A program made the position numbers and the translations under genes. The notes under the pieces are model-generated. The model was not told the origin of the DNA and did no database searches. It worked only from the letters and a program-made list of their open reading frames with translations. Shown in pieces: positions 16,868 to 25,018 of a stretch of DNA of 32,708 nt (the stretch's first letter is position 1; every line of letters starts with the position of its first letter). Source of the stretch: Saprospiraceae bacterium UBA6168 (GTDB taxonomy: Bacteria > Bacteroidota > Bacteroidia > Chitinophagales > Saprospiraceae); NCBI GenBank assembly GCA_002435785.1, contig DIUC01000055.1, positions 1-32,708 on the forward strand. Reading direction: 5' to 3'.

Positions 16868-17152
16868 CTAAACCAACCGAACCCCTTGTACCTGCCAGCC
16901 GCCACGGGGGACGAAGTTGGCCAACTGCACTTGCACGGAATATTGCTCGTAATCGAACTGGTACTCGTTCAGTTGGAGGTCGCTTCCAAGCGATTTTTGG
17001 TATTCGCTGCTGCCTGTTAGACGACCCAATTCGTTGCTGTATTCGAGCAGAACACCCTGAACCTTGTCCAATAGTTCGGCCTGCGACATGGGTAGGCCGT
17101 TGGATTCAAGTGCGATTTTTGACAATTCTATGGATAAACTCAGCGTCTTCAT
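16868..17152 (-). CDS. Small protein of unknown function (94 aa)
   Basis: A 94-residue soluble protein I do not recognise. The ATG at 17152 (MKTLSLSIELSKIAL) is preferred; the open frame goes on upstream to 17323 but that part is basic and unstructured and overlaps the start of rlmD. The N-terminal half looks helical (AELLDKVQGVLLEYSNELGRL) and the C-terminal half is acidic and then beta-rich, with DYEQYSVQVQLANFVPRGGW. It has no signal peptide, membrane segment or cysteine pair. It is divergent from rlmD with a 146-base gap. Its last codons end about 80 bases from repeat copy A. Confidence 0.5.
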   Translation of the reverse strand: MKTLSLSIELSKIALESNGLPMSQAELLDKVQGVLLEYSNELGRLTGSSEYQKSLGSDLQLNEYQFDYEQYSVQVQLANFVPRGGWQVQGVRLV

Positions 17153-17298
17153 GGTTGTTCTGAATTTGGAAAAGCGATGCCTCAACAACTCCTTTCCTTT
17201 TTTGCAAAATGAGTAACCCGTTTTTAGGTTAAATATGTTCTCTTTGTCCCTTATTTTAAAAAACATACGGAAAATTGAGCCGGTCAGATTTTTGAAAC

Positions 17299-18726
17299 AT
17301 GGTAAGAAAAGTAAAAAAACCAATCATCGTTGAGAACGTGGAGATAACCGGCATGGCCGACAAAGGCCGGGGCATTGGCAGGGATGCTACTGGCAGGGTG
17401 ATTTTCACTGAGCATGTGGCCCCCGGCGACGTGGTGGACGTGCACGTGACCAAGAAAAAACCGGAGTACGTGGACGGCTACGCCATCCACTACCATCGCC
17501 GCTCGCCCGACCGGGTGGAGCCGTTCTGCGAGCATTTCAACCTATGTGGCGGCTGCCGTTGGCAACACCTAAGTTATGAGGCCCAGGTACGCCACAAGGA
17601 ACAGGTGGTGGTGGATGCCATTCGGCGAATCGGCAAGGTGCGGGAGGGTGAGGTGTTGCCCATCGTGCCGTGCGACGGCTCGGTCTATTACCGCAACAAA
17701 TTGGAGTACGCCTTCTCCAACAAAACTTGGATACCCAAGGAGCAGCTCGACGCTGGCATCTCCAATCGGCAGAACGTGCTGGGCTTCCACCGTCCCGGCG
17801 CATTTGACAAAATCGTGGACATCAAGCACTGCTACCTCCAAGCCGACCCCTCCAACGAGCTTCGCCTCACCGTGAAGGCCGTGGCCGACGAGCACGGCCT
17901 GAGCTACTATGACCTCATGGCCAACGAGGGCTTCATGCGGCATATCATGATTCGCCTCACCACCCTTGGCGAGCTGATGCTCATTGTGAGTTTTCACAAA
18001 AATGACTTGAAAAAAATCAAGCGTTTCCTTGATGAGGTCATCAAACGGATGCCACAACTGACCAGCCTTTTTTATTGCATCAACCCAAAGCTGAACGACT
18101 ATGTGGGCGACCTCGAAATGGTGAACTACCACGGGAAGGCTTTCATCGAGGAGCAATTGGGCCATGTGCGCTTCAAGATTGGCCCGAAGTCGTTCTTCCA
18201 AACCAACTCCAAGCAGGCCAAGGTGCTGTACGACAAAGTGGTGGAGTTCGCTGGGCTAACTGGGACCGAAAACGTCTATGACCTTTACACGGGCGTGGGC
18301 AGCATTGCGCTCTATGTCGCCAAATTCTGCAAGCAGGTGGTGGGCATCGAGGAGGTGCCGGAAGCCATCGTGGATGCGGGCGAAAACGCCCGGATGAACG
18401 CCACGGATAACTGCATTTTTTATGCGGGTGACGTGAAGAATATCCTGACCGCCGAGTTTGCTGCGATGCACGGCAAGCCCGACCTCGTCATCACCGACCC
18501 GCCCCGTGCGGGCATGCACGTGGCCGTGGTAAACATGTTCCTCCAACTGGAAGCGCCCCGCATCGTCTATGTGAGCTGCAACCCCGCCACGCAGGCCCGT
18601 GACCTGAACCTGTTGAAGGAAAAATACCGATTGGTGAAGATACAGCCCGTGGACATGTTCCCGCACACGCACCATGTGGAGACGGTGGCGCTACTGGAGT
18701 TGCGGGAAGCTGTCACGCCATCTTGA
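17299..18726 (+). CDS. rlmD: 23S rRNA (uracil-1939-C5)-methyltransferase RlmD
   Basis: A 475-residue RNA methyltransferase of the TrmA/RlmD family. A TRAM RNA-binding domain covers residues 8-65 (VENVEITGMADKGRGIG). The iron-sulfur cluster cysteines are C77, C83 and C86 (CEHFNLCGGCRW), with C178 (DIKHCYLQ) as likely fourth. The SAM-binding domain has DLYTGVGSIALY, then DPPRAGMH, and SCNPATQARDL with the catalytic nucleophile C427. The C-terminus HTHHVETVALLEL is typical. The enzyme methylates a uridine in 23S rRNA. RlmD versus RlmC/RumB cannot be fully separated by eye, but the TRAM domain and length favour RlmD. It converges with the thioredoxin gene. Confidence 0.9.
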   Translation: MVRKVKKPIIVENVEITGMADKGRGIGRDATGRVIFTEHVAPGDVVDVHVTKKKPEYVDGYAIHYHRRSPDRVEPFCEHFNLCGGCRWQHLSYEAQVRHKEQVVVDAIRRIGKVREGEVLPIVPCDGSVYYRNKLEYAFSNKTWIPKEQLDAGISNRQNVLGFHRPGAFDKIVDIKHCYLQADPSNELRLTVKAVADEHGLSYYDLMANEGFMRHIMIRLTTLGELMLIVSFHKNDLKKIKRFLDEVIKRMPQLTSLFYCINPKLNDYVGDLEMVNYHGKAFIEEQLGHVRFKIGPKSFFQTNSKQAKVLYDKVVEFAGLTGTENVYDLYTGVGSIALYVAKFCKQVVGIEEVPEAIVDAGENARMNATDNCIFYAGDVKNILTAEFAAMHGKPDLVITDPPRAGMHVAVVNMFLQLEAPRIVYVSCNPATQARDLNLLKEKYRLVKIQPVDMFPHTHHVETVALLELREAVTPS

Positions 18727-18753
18727 AAGAATAGGAGTGCCCCCACGGCATCT

Positions 18754-19311
18754 CTATTGGCCAGCCGCCAATACCCTTTCCGCCAAAAATTTGTCAATCG
18801 CCTCCAGCGGCATATCCACCGCCACGATTCGGCGCTCACCATCTAACAGGAACTTGGATGGCAGTTGCTTCACGCCATACTGGTTGGCGATGGGCGAGTC
18901 AAAAAACTTGAAATTGCTAACGGGGTCAATGGCATGGTAGGGCCAGTTGAGGCCGAGCCGACCGATGGCCGATACCCAGCGCTCCTTCTCTTTTTCCACC
19001 GCTACGCTTACGATGGTGAAGCCCTCTGCGTCTTTGAAACGGGCGTTTCCATATTTTCCGTAGAGGGAGGCAAGGGCCGGGGCTTCAGCGATGCAGGGGC
19101 CGCACCAACTGCCCCAAAAGTCGAGCAGCACGTATTGCCCCTTCAGGTCCGAGAGCTTGAAGCCTTGGTTCTCGTGCGAAACGGCGACGAAATCCGGCGC
19201 CTTTTCGCCGTCACTGACACTGGGCTTCATGTAAAACTGCTTGGCGACGGTGAAGAGGCCGGCCGCTATGACGAATATTATGAGGAAGGTTATAAGGTTG
19301 GGCTTTTTCAT
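18754..19311 (-). CDS. TlpA/ResA-like thioredoxin-fold protein, membrane anchored
   Basis: A 185-residue redox protein. Residues 6-27 form an N-terminal membrane anchor (LITFLIIFVIAAGLF), placing the rest outside the cytoplasm. The thioredoxin domain begins with APDF, has LLDFWGSWCGPC with redox cysteines C70 and C73, and a cis-proline region QLPSKFLLD, with VAVEKEKERW in the TlpA/AhpC-like insertion. Such proteins reduce or isomerise disulfides in envelope proteins, including cytochrome c maturation. The ATG at 19311 is chosen over an in-frame ATG at 19350 because the anchor then starts properly. A perfect -7 box ends five bases before this ATG, so the mRNA may have no leader. Confidence 0.9.
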   Translation of the reverse strand: MKKPNLITFLIIFVIAAGLFTVAKQFYMKPSVSDGEKAPDFVAVSHENQGFKLSDLKGQYVLLDFWGSWCGPCIAEAPALASLYGKYGNARFKDAEGFTIVSVAVEKEKERWVSAIGRLGLNWPYHAIDPVSNFKFFDSPIANQYGVKQLPSKFLLDGERRIVAVDMPLEAIDKFLAERVLAAGQ

Positions 19312-19315
19312 GGCG

Positions 19316-19323
19316 CAAAGATA
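19316..19323 (-). promoter_or_regulatory. -7 box for the thioredoxin gene, immediately before the ATG
   Basis: On the minus strand the sequence reads TATCTTTG, followed by CGCC, and its last base is five bases from the ATG at 19311. Transcription would begin at or next to the start codon. No clear -33 TTG is visible. Confidence 0.4.
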
Positions 19324-19374
19324 GTCAACAGCGCATTCGGTGGTTGGCATTTTGGCAGACCGCTAACCAACATC

Positions 19375-19926
19375 CTAAATCCCCAGCACCACCTGCTCAA
19401 ACCAAAGGAGCGGCGCTTGCAGTTTGTCGCCAGTGCGGGTATCGCATTTGTAAAAATCGAAGTATAGCGAAAGGTTTTCCCCGAGGGTTTCCAATAAGGC
19501 TCCCAGGCGATGGGCAGCGGCATCGGGCCGGTTCTCAAGATGGGCGGCCCGCCAGATGTAGAACGCCTCGTCGTGCAGCGCTATGATGTCGAGCAATGCG
19601 GGGTCGTCCAAGTAGCCCTCCATAAACTCCCGGGCCAGCAGCCCGTGGTGCTTCACCCGTCGGCCCATTTGAAATTCCTTGAACTTGAAAGTGTCGTGGA
19701 CGATAGCTACGAGCCGGAGTTGCAGGCGGGTGGTTGAGTTGGCTGCGCAATGCTCCACGTTGTCCAATACCTCCCGCACATGAAGACCGACCTTGCCTTC
19801 CGGGTGTCCAAAGCGGGGCTTGCCCCAGTTCAGGCCCTCCCTGAACGCTTGGGTGTCCAAAAGCCTGGCTTCCAGCGCAGTTTCTGGCTGGATAAGGGCG
19901 TGAAAATCAAGTTCATTTTGAAACAT
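19375..19926 (-). CDS. HD-domain protein, probable phosphohydrolase
   Basis: A 183-residue soluble protein with an HD metal-dependent phosphohydrolase pattern: H49 (GLHVREVLDNV), the H77-D78 pair (LVAIVHDTFK), HHGLLAREF near residue 93 and DIIALHDEAF near 118. HD enzymes usually cleave phosphate esters of nucleotides; the substrate here is unknown. GKPRFGHPEGKVGLHVREVL resembles the entry helix of HD proteins annotated only by domain. It is upstream of the thioredoxin gene on the same strand, with about 60 bases between them that hold the thioredoxin -7 box, so they are likely separate transcripts. Confidence 0.8.
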   Translation of the reverse strand: MFQNELDFHALIQPETALEARLLDTQAFREGLNWGKPRFGHPEGKVGLHVREVLDNVEHCAANSTTRLQLRLVAIVHDTFKFKEFQMGRRVKHHGLLAREFMEGYLDDPALLDIIALHDEAFYIWRAAHLENRPDAAAHRLGALLETLGENLSLYFDFYKCDTRTGDKLQAPLLWFEQVVLGI

Positions 19927-20030
19927 CGGCTAACAAAATTGACCCAAAGCCTTGGGCAGCAAGGGCAAAACAAGCAAATATTTGGGTGATTGTTCGCATT
20001 TGCAAGGTTTTAAAAAATCGGATTTCACCC

Positions 20031-20128
20031 CCCGGTAGCATGGCCTTTAGGCCGTCCTGTCAAAGGCGTTTACGCCGCCAGTGCCCTAAAGGGCTTGGAC
20101 GGGACGGCCTAAAGGCCATGTTACCGGG
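20031..20128. repeat. Modular palindromic repeat, copy B (98 bp)
   Basis: Terminal inverted repeats of 27 bp (one mismatch) bound four 12-base palindromes: ggcctttaggcc (20042), ggcgtttacgcc (20065), gccctaaagggc (20083) and ggcctaaaggcc (20106). The reverse complement of this copy aligns to copy A with about two substitutions in 95 bases plus a 3-base length difference and a mismatch in one terminal arm. The two copies are therefore inverted relative to each other and 3.2 kb apart. Confidence 0.9.
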
Positions 20129-20212
20129 CGAGGGCTTTTTTGGTGTTTTTGCCGCTTGTTAATTTGTCGTTAAACCATTTTGGGGAAATAACCGACGGGT
20201 GGGCGGGGCGTT

Positions 20213-20220
20213 TATTTTTG
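20213..20220 (+). promoter_or_regulatory. -7 box for the HtrA-like protease gene
   Basis: TATTTTTG, followed by CG, matches TAnnTTTG and lies 64 bases before the ATG at 20284. The -33 is unclear. Confidence 0.4.
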
Positions 20221-20283
20221 CGATTTGCAGTCCCAAAGCCTAACGTTCAACACTTTTTGAGTCAAACCAAAATCAATTCAACC

Positions 20284-21453
20284 ATGAAGCAGGTATTTTC
20301 ATTCGTAATTGCCGGAATGATTGGGGGAATCATCACCCTCGGCGGCTACCTCGCATTGCAGGGAAGCCAGCCGGAGCCCATCATTGGCACAAGCTCGTAT
20401 GCCAAGCAGGTCAACAACGTCAATGTAGGGCCGACGCTCAATACTCCCTTTGATTTTACGGCTGCCGCCGAATTGGCTACCCCTGCGGTAGTGCACATCT
20501 CCGCCAAAGAGAGCGAGAAAAAAGCACGGGAAAACCGCCAGCGCCAACAACGCCAGCCCTGGCCCAATATTTTTGAGGACGATGCCTTCCTCCAAAGCCC
20601 GTTCTTCAATTTCAACCAACCGAGGCAAGGCACTGGTTCTGGTGTCATTTACACCGAGAACGGGTACATCATCACCAACAACCATGTGGTCGAGTTCGCC
20701 GACGAGGTAGTGGTGACGACTTTCGACAACCGGAAATTCAAGGCAACCATCGTCGGCACCTATCCAGAAAGTGATATTGCGGTGCTGAAAATCGAGGCGA
20801 AAAACCTCCAAACGCTGCGCCCCACCAATTCCGACGAGGCCAAAGTCGGTGAGTGGGTGCTGGCCGTTGGCAATCCGTTGGAACTCAAATCGACCGTCAC
20901 GGCTGGCATCATCAGCGCCAAGGGGCGTGATATCAACATCATCAAGGGCAAGACGCCCATCGAATCATTCATCCAAACCGACGCAGTGGTGAATCCCGGC
21001 AACAGCGGCGGGGCGCTTGTGGACATCAGCGGTAGGCTCTTGGGCATCAATACGGCCATTGCAACGCAAACAGGCTTTTTTGAGGGCTATTCCTTTGCCA
21101 TTCCAATCAACCTGGTGGTCGGCATCGTCAACGACATCATCGAGAACGGGACTTACCAACGTGGTTTTCTCGGTATAAACATTGCTGATTTGGACAATGA
21201 TACGGCAAATGAGCTGGGATTGAACATTTCGCAGGGCGTACTCGTTGAGAGTTTGATAGACGGTGGTGCTGCCCAATACGCAGGTGTTTTGCCAAACGAT
21301 GTCATCGTGCAGGCAAACGGCAAAAAGGTGAAATCCACCGCCGACCTGCTCGAAGTGGTGGGTGGCGTGAGAGCTGGCGAAACGGTGTCGCTGGTGGTGA
21401 ACCGCACCGGAAAACAAGAAGACATAAGTGTTCGCCTAAAGGCAAACAACTAA
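20284..21453 (+). CDS. HtrA/Deg-family serine protease with one PDZ domain
   Basis: A 389-residue periplasmic protease. The ATG at 20284 gives a short basic start and a hydrophobic signal-anchor (FSFVIAGMIGGIITLGGYLAL). The trypsin-like domain has a full triad: H134 (TNNHVVEF), D164 (ESDIAVLKI) and S241 (NPGNSGGALVDI). One PDZ domain follows at about 290-385 (GFLGINIADLDND, GVLVESLIDGGAAQYAG, GETVSLVVNRTGK). This is the DegS/DegQ-like layout used to degrade or sense misfolded envelope proteins. One PDZ rather than two gives a shorter protein than E. coli DegP. It has its own -7 box and a strong terminator far downstream. Confidence 0.93.
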   Translation: MKQVFSFVIAGMIGGIITLGGYLALQGSQPEPIIGTSSYAKQVNNVNVGPTLNTPFDFTAAAELATPAVVHISAKESEKKARENRQRQQRQPWPNIFEDDAFLQSPFFNFNQPRQGTGSGVIYTENGYIITNNHVVEFADEVVVTTFDNRKFKATIVGTYPESDIAVLKIEAKNLQTLRPTNSDEAKVGEWVLAVGNPLELKSTVTAGIISAKGRDINIIKGKTPIESFIQTDAVVNPGNSGGALVDISGRLLGINTAIATQTGFFEGYSFAIPINLVVGIVNDIIENGTYQRGFLGINIADLDNDTANELGLNISQGVLVESLIDGGAAQYAGVLPNDVIVQANGKKVKSTADLLEVVGGVRAGETVSLVVNRTGKQEDISVRLKANN

Positions 21454-21582
21454 TAAATACAGGGCTGCTCGGTTTCTTTAAGAGTTCCTTAACAAGCAAA
21501 AAGGCAACATTTCTAAGGGACGAGCGGTTATTAAGGGCATAAAAAGACTTGTTTAAAGTTGGTTTTTCGTTTTGTTTTGATG

Positions 21583-21616
21583 CGTCTGTCTTGATTTTCA
21601 AGGCAGACGTTTTTTT
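21583..21616 (+). terminator. Intrinsic terminator after the HtrA-like gene
   Basis: A 12-bp stem (cgtctgtcttga at 21583-21594 pairing with tcaaggcagacg at 21598-21609, one G-T pair) with a 3-base loop is followed by seven T (21610-21616). This is a textbook Rho-independent terminator, 130 bases after the htrA stop codon. Confidence 0.85.
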
Positions 21617-21711
21617 ATGCCCCGAATTTTTTTTATATCCAAAACAAATATTTTTCTGGTAATTCCAGATGCCTTAAGTTGCCCCTTGTTTCACCTAAAA
21701 AACGAGGAACT

Positions 21712-22413
21712 ATGAGAAACTTACTGCGTCCCTTTGAGGACTTCCTCTGCCTGTTTTTCCCACATCTGTGTCTTGCTTGCGAATACAATTCGCCGCCCTA
21801 CGGGGAGCATATCTGCACGGCTTGCAGGGCAACACTGCCAGAAGCCAATTTCCATTTGAGGAAGGAAAATCCATTTACGGAGAAGTTTTGGGGTCGGGTG
21901 CAACTCGAAGCTGGCACCGCCCTGTACCTTTTCACCAAAGAGAGCCGGGTGCAAAACCTCGTCCACAACCTCAAGTACAAGCGGAAACAAGAAGTCGGCA
22001 CCGTCTTGGGGCGTAGGCTTGGCACGATGCTCCGGCAGTCGCCCCATTTCACGGACGTGGACGTTATCGTGCCGGTGCCACTGCACATCCGAAAACTGCG
22101 CACGAGGGGCTACAACCAAAGTGAAGTTATCGGCAATGGCCTATCGGAAGGCTTCGGCAGACCCTGCTTGGGCAACGGCCTGAAGCGGGTCGTCCACTCC
22201 GCCTCGCAGACCAAGCAATCACGGGAATCCCGTTTGCACAACGTGGGCGAGGTGTTTGAGGTGGCAAGGCCAAAATCATTGGAGGGGAAGCATATCCTGC
22301 TGGTGGACGACGTGCTGACGACGGGCGCCACGCTCGAAGTCTGCGCCAACAAGCTGCTGGAGCTGCCCGGCACGAGGGTGAGCATGGCGACTATTGCGAT
22401 TGCGATGCATTGA
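21712..22413 (+). CDS. ComF-like phosphoribosyltransferase-fold protein
   Basis: A 233-residue ComF-family protein. The N-terminal cysteine cluster (C20, C23, C35, C38) forms the zinc-binding end seen in ComF and GntX. The central stretch (VQNLVHNLKYKRK, then DVIVPVPLHIRKLRTRGYNQSEVI) is diagnostic of the family. The phosphoribosyltransferase loop HILLVDDVLTTGAT starts at H194 with D199-D200. ComF aids single-stranded DNA uptake in competent bacteria; many Bacteroidota carry it without known competence, so the role is uncertain. The ATG at 21712 is preferred over upstream in-frame codons because the family begins near there. It converges with pyrH with a 33-base gap and no clear terminator. 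Confidence 0.9.
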   Translation: MRNLLRPFEDFLCLFFPHLCLACEYNSPPYGEHICTACRATLPEANFHLRKENPFTEKFWGRVQLEAGTALYLFTKESRVQNLVHNLKYKRKQEVGTVLGRRLGTMLRQSPHFTDVDVIVPVPLHIRKLRTRGYNQSEVIGNGLSEGFGRPCLGNGLKRVVHSASQTKQSRESRLHNVGEVFEVARPKSLEGKHILLVDDVLTTGATLEVCANKLLELPGTRVSMATIAIAMH

Positions 22414-22446
22414 TTCAGTGGGCATATCAAACGGGTTCGGACTTTC

Positions 22447-23163
22447 CTACTCAGCCTCCACCAGTGTGCCCACTTTTTCTCCCAGCACAATCCGCTTTAG
22501 GTTTTCCTTGTTGTTGATGTCAAAGACGATGATGGGCACATTGTTTTCTTGGCAGATGGTGAAGGCCGTCTTGTCCATGACACCAAGGCCCATGCTGATG
22601 GCCTGGTTGAAGGTAAGGTGGTCAAATTTTGTGGCATTGGGGTCTTTCTCCGGGTCGGCGTTGTAGATGCCGTCCACCCGCGTGCCTTTGAGGATGACAT
22701 CGGCGCTGACCTCGTTGGCACGTAGCGCCGCAGCGGAATCCGTGGTAAAGTAGGGGTTGCCGGTGCCTCCGGAAAACAGCACGACCCGTCCTTTTTCGAG
22801 GTGGCGTACTGCCCGGCGGCGGATATATGGCTCGGCAATCTGGTCCATTTTTATGGCGGAAATAAGCCGGGTAAAGACCCCTGCACTTTCCAGGGCGCTT
22901 TGCAGTGCCATTCCGTTGATGACCGTGGCCAACATGCCCATATAATCGCCCTGTACCCGGTCAATGCCGGATTGGGCGGCTTGCAGACCCCTGAAAATAT
23001 TGCCGCCACCAATCACGACGCCCACTTCGATGCCCATTTCCACCAGTTCCTTGATTTGATCGGCGTAATGGAACAACATGGATGCTTCGATGCCGTACTT
23101 CTGGTTGCCCATGAGCGACTCGCCGCTCAATTTCAACAATATCCGTTTGTATTTGATTGCCAT
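22447..23163 (-). CDS. pyrH: UMP kinase
   Basis: A 238-residue bacterial-type UMP kinase, an amino-acid-kinase-fold hexamer that phosphorylates UMP to UDP in pyrimidine synthesis. Visible motifs are YKRILLKLSGESLMG (10-20), VVIGGGNIFRGLQ (about 50-62), YMGMLATVINGMALQ (about 75-88), LFSGGTGNPYFTTDSAAALRA (about 128-150) and GTRVDGIYNADPEKDP (about 160-175). The length is normal. It lies downstream of tsf on the same strand, but a perfect terminator separates the two, and a TATTTTCG box sits at 23217-23210, so pyrH probably has its own promoter. Confidence 0.97.
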   Translation of the reverse strand: MAIKYKRILLKLSGESLMGNQKYGIEASMLFHYADQIKELVEMGIEVGVVIGGGNIFRGLQAAQSGIDRVQGDYMGMLATVINGMALQSALESAGVFTRLISAIKMDQIAEPYIRRRAVRHLEKGRVVLFSGGTGNPYFTTDSAAALRANEVSADVILKGTRVDGIYNADPEKDPNATKFDHLTFNQAISMGLGVMDKTAFTICQENNVPIIVFDINNKENLKRIVLGEKVGTLVEAE

Positions 23164-23209
23164 AGATTTGACGAAGATTAAGCAGCAGTTTTAAATGACT
23201 TGGCCGGGG

Positions 23210-23217
23210 CGAAAATA
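23210..23217 (-). promoter_or_regulatory. -7 box for pyrH
   Basis: On the minus strand the sequence reads TATTTTCG, followed by CCCC, a TTCG variant of TAnnTTTG, about 47 bases before the ATG at 23163. Confidence 0.35.
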
Positions 23218-23240
23218 GGTGAAAGGAAATGCAAGGGCAT

Positions 23241-23274
23241 AAAAAAAGGCGAATTAATTGCTTAATTCGCCTTT
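23241..23274 (-). terminator. Intrinsic terminator after tsf
   Basis: A perfect 13-bp stem, aaaggcgaattaa (23245-23257) with its complement (23262-23274) and a 4-base loop ttgc. On the minus strand the stem runs into a run of seven T. It ends the ribosomal/tsf transcript 16 bases after the tsf stop codon. Confidence 0.9.
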
Positions 23275-23289
23275 CATAGCTTCGGGCAA

Positions 23290-24138
23290 TTAGCCCAGTT
23301 CGATGTGCTTGAACGCAGTGACCGTGAGGTCTTTGTGCAAGCTTTGCAAGTATTGTGCAACCGTCATCTTGCCATCCTTTACATAGGATTGGTTGAGGAG
23401 GGTGCTTTCTTGGTAGAATTTGTTGAGTTTACCAACAGCAATTTTTTCCAGCATGGCCTCTGGCTTGCCTTCCTGGCGAGCCTGCTCCTTTCCGATTTCA
23501 ATTTCTTTTTCAATCAACTCAGCCGAAACGCCGTCTTTGTCAAGCGCAACCGGGCGCATGGCAGCAATCTGCATGGCCACGTTCTTGCCTGGCTCGGTGT
23601 ATTCTGGGCCTTCAAGGTTGAACGCAACGATGACACCGGCACGGTTGCCCATGTGAATATAGGACAACACCTGACCTTGGCCAGCGGCAGTTTCCAACTT
23701 GGAGTAGTGGCTAATCTCTACTTTTTCACCGATAACGCCTACCTGTTCGGTGATTTTCTCACCTACGGTCAAACCATCGGAGTAAGGAAGATTTAGCAGT
23801 GCCTCGGTGTCGGCTGGCAAATGCTTCAGTGCAATCTCGGTGATGCTCTTGGCGAAGTTTACGAAGTCTTCGTTTTTGGCAACGAAGTCCGTTTCGCAGC
23901 TCAAGCGCACAAGTACGCCATTGTTGCGGTTGTGGGAAGTCATAGCGATGACGGCACCCTCTTTCGCTTCACGGTCGGCACGCTTCAGCGACAGTTTTTG
24001 GCCTTGCTTGCGAAGCACTTCAACGGCCTTATCGAAATCGCCACCGGCTTCTTCCAGGGCTTTTTTACAATCCATCATGCCGGCGCCCGTCATGTCACGG
24101 AGCTTTTTTACATCGGCAGCTGATAATGTCGTGGTCAT
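23290..24138 (-). CDS. tsf: Elongation factor Ts
   Basis: A 282-residue EF-Ts, the factor that recycles EF-Tu-GDP to EF-Tu-GTP in translation. The N-terminal UBA-like region is SAADVKKLRDMTGAGMMDC, with KKALEEAGGDFDKAVE following. The EF-Tu-contact motif CETDFVAKN is near residue 80. Further conserved stretches are YIHMGNRAGVIVAFN (about 155-170) and VAMQIAAMRPVALD (about 186-200). It follows rpsB on the same strand with a 129-base gap and ends just before a strong terminator, in the classic rpsB-tsf arrangement. Confidence 0.97.
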   Translation of the reverse strand: MTTTLSAADVKKLRDMTGAGMMDCKKALEEAGGDFDKAVEVLRKQGQKLSLKRADREAKEGAVIAMTSHNRNNGVLVRLSCETDFVAKNEDFVNFAKSITEIALKHLPADTEALLNLPYSDGLTVGEKITEQVGVIGEKVEISHYSKLETAAGQGQVLSYIHMGNRAGVIVAFNLEGPEYTEPGKNVAMQIAAMRPVALDKDGVSAELIEKEIEIGKEQARQEGKPEAMLEKIAVGKLNKFYQESTLLNQSYVKDGKMTVAQYLQSLHKDLTVTAFKHIELG

Positions 24139-24267
24139 TTTATTGAATATTAAATGGTTAAAATGTTAGTGAGCACCTATCAACGTACTTCTTGACTCGA
24201 AGTTTTTGAAAACGTGTTAAGTCTCACCCTTCCACTCAAGAAAAATTTGGCAAAAGGAGGGTATGTA

Positions 24268-24993
24268 TTATCCCTCAACGCTTGCCTCTTTCTCTTCTGG
24301 CTTGGACGCACGTTCAGCCAATCCTTCACGGATGGCCTCCACGAGGTAGCCGGTGATGATGCCAATTGACTTGGAGGCATCGTCGTTGGCTGGGATAGCG
24401 AAATCCACCTTGTTCGGGTCGGAGTTGGTATCCACCATTGCGAAGGTGCGGACGCCCAAGCGCTGGGCCTCTGCCAGTGCGATGTGCTCGTGCTGGATGT
24501 CCACCATGAAGATGGCAGCCGGAAGGCGGCCCAGTGTCTCGATACCACCGAACACCTTGCCCAACTTCTGGCGCTCACGGTCGAGGGTGAGGCGCTCCTT
24601 CTTGGTCATGTTGGCAGCAGTGCCATCGGCCAACATGCGCTCGATGTTCTGCATTTTCTTCACGGAACGCTTGATGGTGGCAAAGTTGGTCATCATGCCA
24701 CCCAACCAACGGTCAGTCACGAACGGCATACCGACGGACTGTGCTGCATTGGAAACGATGTCACGAGCCTGCTTTTTGGTAGCCACGAACAGGATTTTGC
24801 GGCCCGACTTTGCGATGGCACGCATGGCGTTGGCGGCACGCTCCAACCCGTCCAGCGTACGATTTAGGTCAATGATGTGGATGCCTTTGCGCTCCATGAA
24901 GATGTAGGGCGCCATTTTCGGGTTCCATTTTTTGCGCATGTGGCCAAAGTGAACCCCTGCATCGAGCAAATCTTGGTATGTAGGTTTTGCCAT
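24268..24993 (-). CDS. rpsB: Small subunit ribosomal protein S2
   Basis: A 241-residue S2 protein of the 30S subunit. Key parts are LLDAGVHFGHMRKKWNPKMAPYIF (9-32), GIHIIDLNRT near 37, LFVATKKQARDIV (about 68-80), DRWLGGMMTNFATI (about 92-105) and LPAAIFMVDIQHEHIALAEA (about 150-170), as in all S2 proteins. The ATG at 24993 (MAKPTYQDLLDAGVHFGH) is preferred over an in-frame ATG 30 bases upstream, because homologues begin there and the upstream piece lies beside the intergenic hairpin. It sits between rpsI and tsf. Confidence 0.97.
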   Translation of the reverse strand: MAKPTYQDLLDAGVHFGHMRKKWNPKMAPYIFMERKGIHIIDLNRTLDGLERAANAMRAIAKSGRKILFVATKKQARDIVSNAAQSVGMPFVTDRWLGGMMTNFATIKRSVKKMQNIERMLADGTAANMTKKERLTLDRERQKLGKVFGGIETLGRLPAAIFMVDIQHEHIALAEAQRLGVRTFAMVDTNSDPNKVDFAIPANDDASKSIGIITGYLVEAIREGLAERASKPEEKEASVEG

Positions 24994-25018
24994 TTTTTTT
25001 GAATTGCTATTGACAATC

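Larger units (their letters stand above)
19927..20283. other. Intergenic region holding repeat copy B and the htrA promoter
   Basis: This 357-base gap between the divergent HD-domain and HtrA genes contains repeat copy B (20031-20128) and a -7 box at 20213. The rest shows nothing I can assign. Confidence 0.7.

Noticed and set aside
16692..20128. Reading the two palindromic repeats as a CRISPR or integron array
   Set aside because: There are only two copies, 3.2 kb apart and inverted, with genes between them; no unit spacing or cas/integrase genes.
16692..20128. A composite transposon with the repeats as its ends
   Set aside because: No transposase inside, no direct target duplication at the outer flanks, and the enclosed genes are chromosomal in character.
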